64,000 bases of DNA from NCBI GenBank assembly GCA_026214975.1, contig CM047808.1, forward strand, positions 65,808,583 through 65,872,582. Reading direction: 5' to 3'. Shown piece after piece: positions 59,601 to 64,000 of the stretch (position 1 is its first letter; each line of letters begins with the position of its first letter). The stretch is from Gentiana macrophylla. Lineage: Eukaryota > Streptophyta > Magnoliopsida > Gentianales > Gentianaceae. The position numbers were made by a program, and so were the translations under genes. Under the pieces are notes generated by a model, which saw nothing but the letters and a program-made list of their open reading frames with translations, did not search any database and had not been told where the DNA came from.

Positions 59601-60510
59601 TTTTCCAAATAGCAAACACCAACATAAGTTTCAAAATGTTTTCAAAGCTAGAATGAAATGTACTTGGGTCAAAAGAGAGAATGTAGATCGTAGTGTTGGT
59701 CATAACATATTCAAGGATAAAATCATTTGAATATGTATGATTTATAAAATGGATTAAGGAAAAATGATCAACATTATTCCTTGTTCCAACATAAATTCCA
59801 AATGATGTTTTGAAATTGAAGATTGTAACCTTTTTTTTTTAAATGTTATGTAGATGTAAAAGAAGAACTTTTAGAAAAAGAAATGAGTAGAACTTCCTAA
59901 TTTTTATGAGGTAAGGAAAACGGTTGTACACTGAAAACAAACATGCAAATCAAACCATGAGATCGTGAAGCTTAGAGAAAGGTCACAAAAAGATGAGGGA
60001 AATTGGATGCTAAAGGCAATGAAGTATCTGACAATGAACATTTTGAATTAAGAGGTCACATTATGAATGAAAATGGATTGAAGGGTTCAAGTGCAAATGA
60101 CAATGCAACAACTTGATCAAAATGAAAGTTTGAATGAATATTAATAAGCCGGAATCATTGAAAAAAGATGAATAAAACGAAGAAAACACTGATGAAAAGA
60201 AGGATCCGTAAATTTTTAAGAAAATCAAGGGGTTCCATTAAAGGGCTTATCAAACCAAAACTTGATGGTTCACCACCTTAAAAAGTTGGCCAAAACTTCT
60301 ACCTCAACGGTTTACTTAAAGGGACTCACATTTATCACAAGGTCGACTATATACATGCTGAGGGATACTAATCTTACGAGCTCTAACACTTAGAAGATCT
60401 AAATTACGAGGTTACCACTTGAAAAGTGTAACCTCAAAATCTACAACTTAATGGTCTAAACTTGAAAAGATTACATCTTAAGACATCTAAACTTATACAG
60501 CGGTGTAACT
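56696..60510 (-). mobile_element. Non-coding interior of Tekay-like element
   Basis: No long ORF on either strand. From about 57650 to 60200 the plus strand is strongly purine/A-rich (runs such as 'aaaagaaag'), a clear strand bias with no coding explanation. Near 56696-56712 the pre-PPT 'gagttttgtcctcgaaag' is all that is left of the usual end of pol. Confidence 0.6.
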
Positions 60511-60526
60511 TCATTCTCTGATACCA
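60511..60526 (-). other. Primer-binding site of Tekay-like element
   Basis: Minus strand TGGTATCAGAGAATGA, 2 bp from the LTR at 60529; initiator-Met tRNA type. Confidence 0.75.
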
Positions 60527-60528
60527 AC

Positions 60529-62723
60529 TGTGATGACCCTAATCCGGATACCGAGTCCTTAATAGGAAAAGGACGCCTGGCACGTATATAATTAAAATAA
60601 ATCGATTATGTACGTAAGCCTGACATCATCAACACCTGAGAACAAGCGGAAAACAAAAACAAAGACTCGGGAAAACTTAAAAGATTACTGCAATGATCGA
60701 CAAGTAACACGGGGCTGCAACTAAAACAAAATCCTAAGAAATAACACACAAGGTTGAATATCCATTTAATTTTTACAACCATTTCTTTACAATTCAAAAG
60801 TACAACTATCTTAATGTATTACAGAAGAGAAAAGGGAGATTCTATGCCATTAGCACAATGAATTAAAAGAAAGATAGACTTTGACTGTTGCAACTTCGGG
60901 AATCACTCTCAACCGATCTCGAACTCAACCTACAACAAAACCACCTTCTCGGTGTGGGGAAAAACAACAAACTAAAAGGTAAGTAAAAATGTACTTAGTA
61001 AATGGTAGAAGCACCGAATCTACACATGCTATATCACAAGAATTAACATTAACAACAATACTAACAATACCACATGGCAAGTTAGACATACATAATAACG
61101 CGTATGTTTCACTCGCTCACAACACTCTACTAGTCTCACTAGTTGGCTCAACCATATACGATATTTGTTACATATTAATCCAAGGACACTTTGCATGGTG
61201 AAGACTGCACCACGACACATTCAGCACCTCATCTGGCACAAGTATCTAAAAGTGTGGAATATTACACGAGTCCGGCACAAGTATCTAAAAGTGTGTAGGT
61301 GTAATAGTTCCATGCTGCAAAAAGTAAACGTGTCTCAGCAAGGATTAACATGTTTTAGCTTTTAGACTCATCAAGTGCGTATTTAAACGTTTAATCTAAC
61401 CACTTAAGTTCATTGTACATAAAAAGGCTTCTTAAGGTCCACTAGACCTTAGACGGACTCTACATTACACTAATTAGCACATTGCACAGAAATATCAGAT
61501 TTTAATCTAATACCCATGAGGATAAGAAATAAGGGTTCCAGTGATCCCGGGTATCTCCCCGCAGAGGGTCTCCACAAGGTGCTGAGCCGAATAAACCAGA
61601 AACTTAACCCTTAACTTTATCATGTTACAAGTACGCTATTGAACTCAAGTCAACATCTCATAAGGTGAAACATAGAGTTTTCCAATGCTCCCGTGAGACA
61701 CGGTGCGGAGCCAAAGCCACTAGAACATGTACACTTGACTTCACAACATTTCACATAACTCTTTATTCCATTTTTACTTAGAAAATCAGCAAAGACTCTA
61801 GGATAGAATTTCATGTTTTCTTCACCATTTTAAACACTCAATCCACTCCAAATCCATACAAATATAATACGAGAATTATTTTAGAACATGCTTGTAATAC
61901 TATAGTAGATCTAAACACCAATATATCATTAAATTCAAGCCAAGGTGATTGAAATTACTCTAAAACATGCTTGAAGTAAAAAAGCTACATCTACACACCA
62001 AAATAACATATTTAGATTTGATTGAACACCACTTTACCTCATATCTTTTGAAGAATGATGATATTCAAACTTGAATCTTCAAGAAACACCAAGAACACCA
62101 CCTTCATCTTTAAGAACACTCCATTAAAATCACTTGAATCCTAGATCCATAAACAATGCTCCAAGATTCTAAGCAACCCACTTTGAAGCTACTTCCAAAA
62201 CGAAGTTCTACGATTACTACAACATTTAAAAGATTAAAAAGTTATGAAAACTTAAGAACACTTATTGATCTAGAAAATGTTTTTTCAAAACTCTTACCCG
62301 ATCGGAGTGAAACTTGTATCAAAATTAAGCTCTCGTCAAGAGAAGCATTTTGGTGTAATTGGTTTGTCATTTCGACGGTCGGATTGATCGAAAATGGGAA
62401 AGTTCCCTTTCCTTCATCTCTTTTCTTCTTCCTCTCTTTCTTTTCTTTTTTCCCTCTCTTTTTTCTCTCTTTCACAGCCGACGCTCATGTTTGGAAAAGG
62501 TGGGAATAAAAAATGGAAGGGTTTTTGGGTGTGGGTTTAAATAAAGGTTGGTAAATTTCCCTTTTGGCCATTAATAAAAGTTACACCTTTAAAATACCGT
62601 AAATACCCTTTAACATTTAATTTGACACTATTTATTTATTTAAAACATAACCCATTTAAAATATCGGGTCACACAATTCATAATGAGACATTTATACCCT
62701 TTACAGAGCTACGGGGTATCATA
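60529..62723 (-). repeat. Right (5') LTR of Tekay-like element
   Basis: 2195 bp, starts TGTGATGACC, ends GGTATCATA. Pair of 54534-56673. Longer than the left copy mainly through small insertions, for example near 61340-61370. Confidence 0.85.
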
Positions 62724-63861
62724 CCTCATCACCGATCTCCTAACATGGTGTAATAATCATTATGTCTACGTTTCCCCGTAATTCCCCGATTCAACCAGAT
62801 CGTGTGTGTCTAATTCGGTTTTAGCTACGGGTACAATCTCCTAACCTTAGCTACTTCCATTAAAAGGACAATAGATGTCTATGTGCAATTAACCTCCTTC
62901 GTTGGTTTTATTAACCCACACGCCATAAGTTCTAGAAAGTTCCGGCTTAAGACCGAGAACCTCCCTAAGGAGCTATCGTGGATTGACTAGCACGTTCTAT
63001 GTCCAGACTAACACTTCAATTTGTCATCTTTCATGTTAATTTACGATGTACAATTAGCAGATTGGCAAGATCTAACCTACTGTGAATTAAACCTATTGAT
63101 CGACGTAGCTAACAACGAATCTCCAGACTTAGGGTGATCTAAAAGTTGCCTTGCAATTGTGGTAAAGACCGCCGTAATTGCGGGAGCGTGGTTCCTACTT
63201 CTGGTATAGCATCTTTCAGTTCTGATTAATTCTGGTTAATTACGGTTCATTTAGACATGCAGATTAATTACATCGTGTTAATCTAACTAATCTACCTTGA
63301 TAAAGACATAAAAGAACGTTCAAAACTTCATACCTTTAACAATGGCGGATCTAGCTTGATCAACTCAAGCTAGTTGATGGATTGGAGAAGATAACCAAGC
63401 AAGCACACTCAAAATAAAAGCAAGAAATTTTTATTTCATAAATCAAATAATTGGAATTGTATATGTCTCTTTGTAAATCTGATACAGGCTTTATATAACC
63501 TCATAACTGACTTACAAATCCTAACCCTACCCGACTTAATGAAAATTACGGCAGCTTCGGTTTCTTGTCCTCCAAAGTGTCGCAACTGCGGCTAGGGTTT
63601 CCACAATTGCGGGCATGATTGCCTTCCTTTCAGGTCCAACAAACTATTCACAGACTTACTTGACTTCAACCCAATGACATATTTTGACTCGGATCTGCTC
63701 TTTATTCAGCTCCAAATACAGTATATCTGAAAAGCATAGAATCAAGACGCAACAATACCATATTTACGGGATAAAATGTATAGACACAAACTTAACGAAC
63801 AAGGAATCGATACTAGGAAATTGACATGTATTTCATACAATAATCCAACTGTCACTTATCA
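62724..63861 (-). repeat. Athila-type LTR, right part
   Basis: Continuation of 54338-54533. Landmarks parallel the 5842-7621 LTR: 'taatttacgatgtac' (cf. 'taatctacgacgtac'), a GC-rich motif pair near 63170-63190 and another near 63577-63625, and an end 'gtcacttatca' comparable to 'accgtcatca'. The end at 63861 is tentative: no PPT follows, so it may be a solo LTR, but I could not find a matching TSD. Confidence 0.5.
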
Positions 63862-64000
63862 GTTGAGCATAATTTGGGGTAAATAATGGTATAGTTTATA
63901 GTACTAATTTCACTGTAATTACTGTTGCTGTCAGGTTGCTACCATTTCTGCAAATTCCATCTCTGTTTTTCAGACTAACACTATCACCCGAAATTCAAAC
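63862..64000 (+). other. Right edge, nothing recognised
   Basis: 139 bp without ORF or repeat; flank of the Athila-type LTR. Confidence 0.4.

Larger units (their letters stand above)
54534..62723 (-). mobile_element. del/Tekay-like gypsy element lacking recognisable coding regions
   Basis: LTRs at 54534-56673 and 60529-62723, a PBS of initiator-Met type beside the right LTR, and a PPT with the typical 'ctttcgaggacaaaactcatataaggggggatgaa' context (positions 56707-56674 on the minus strand) beside the left LTR. TSD CCTAA (54529-54533) / CCTCA (62724-62728), one mismatch. The 3.85-kb interior has no pol or gag that I recognise. Confidence 0.8.

Noticed and set aside
62242..62544. Lys/Glu-rich minus ORF and Phe/Leu/Ser-rich plus ORF
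   Set aside because: Both come from a pyrimidine-rich low-complexity tract in the Tekay-like LTR that is also present at 56370-56440.

Overview
This window is nuclear DNA of a flowering plant, probably a eudicot, and almost all of it is nested LTR retrotransposons. The evidence is complete or broken LTRs with TG...CA ends, primer-binding sites (PBS), polypurine tracts (PPT), target-site duplications (TSD), and decayed gag, protease, integrase, reverse transcriptase and RNase H sequences of Ty1/copia and Ty3/gypsy types. I see no convincing host gene, tRNA, rRNA or CRISPR array. Family names are my inference from motifs and architecture; no database search was run. || Layout. 1-2410: leader and 5' LTR of a minus-strand copia element running off the left edge, inserted into the 3' LTR (2411-3595) of a minus-strand Sirevirus-like copia element. 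That element continues as an extra 3' ORF (3756-5836 and 13350-14433), RNase H, RT, integrase and gag (14997-20266). An Athila-like gypsy element without recognisable pol (5842-13344, tRNA-Asp PBS) interrupts the 3' ORF. 20312-22335 plus about 31253-31930: two plus-strand copia LTRs lying head to tail with the interior deleted. The second LTR is split by a decayed minus-strand copia element (22336-31247, TSD TATAT). 32211-37588: the 3' ORF and 3' LTR of a second Sirevirus-like element, plus strand and missing its pol. 37589-38560: Athila-like protease relic. || 39198-54322 is the most striking unit: a tandem array of a Tat-lineage-like gypsy element (LTR fragment, LTR, interior, LTR, interior, LTR; period about 7.03 kb) inserted as one block with a perfect ATCAC TSD. 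Each full interior has a broken gag-protease on the plus strand, a 23/58-bp minisatellite where polymerase would be expected, and two antisense pseudogenes, one with a GT-AG intron. 54534-62723 is a del/Tekay-like element without pol, sitting inside an Athila-type LTR (54338-54533 and 62724-63861). || How the parts work together: none of these elements looks autonomous. Copia gag-pol is broken by stops and frameshifts, and at least three gypsy-type families lack polymerase, so they would have depended on helpers elsewhere. The most interesting possible novelty is a leader module of about 320-360 bp shared by two unrelated minus-strand elements (10355-10676 and 27962-28322). It has several short hairpins in the same order, two of them with compensatory base-pair changes, as expected for a conserved RNA structure.
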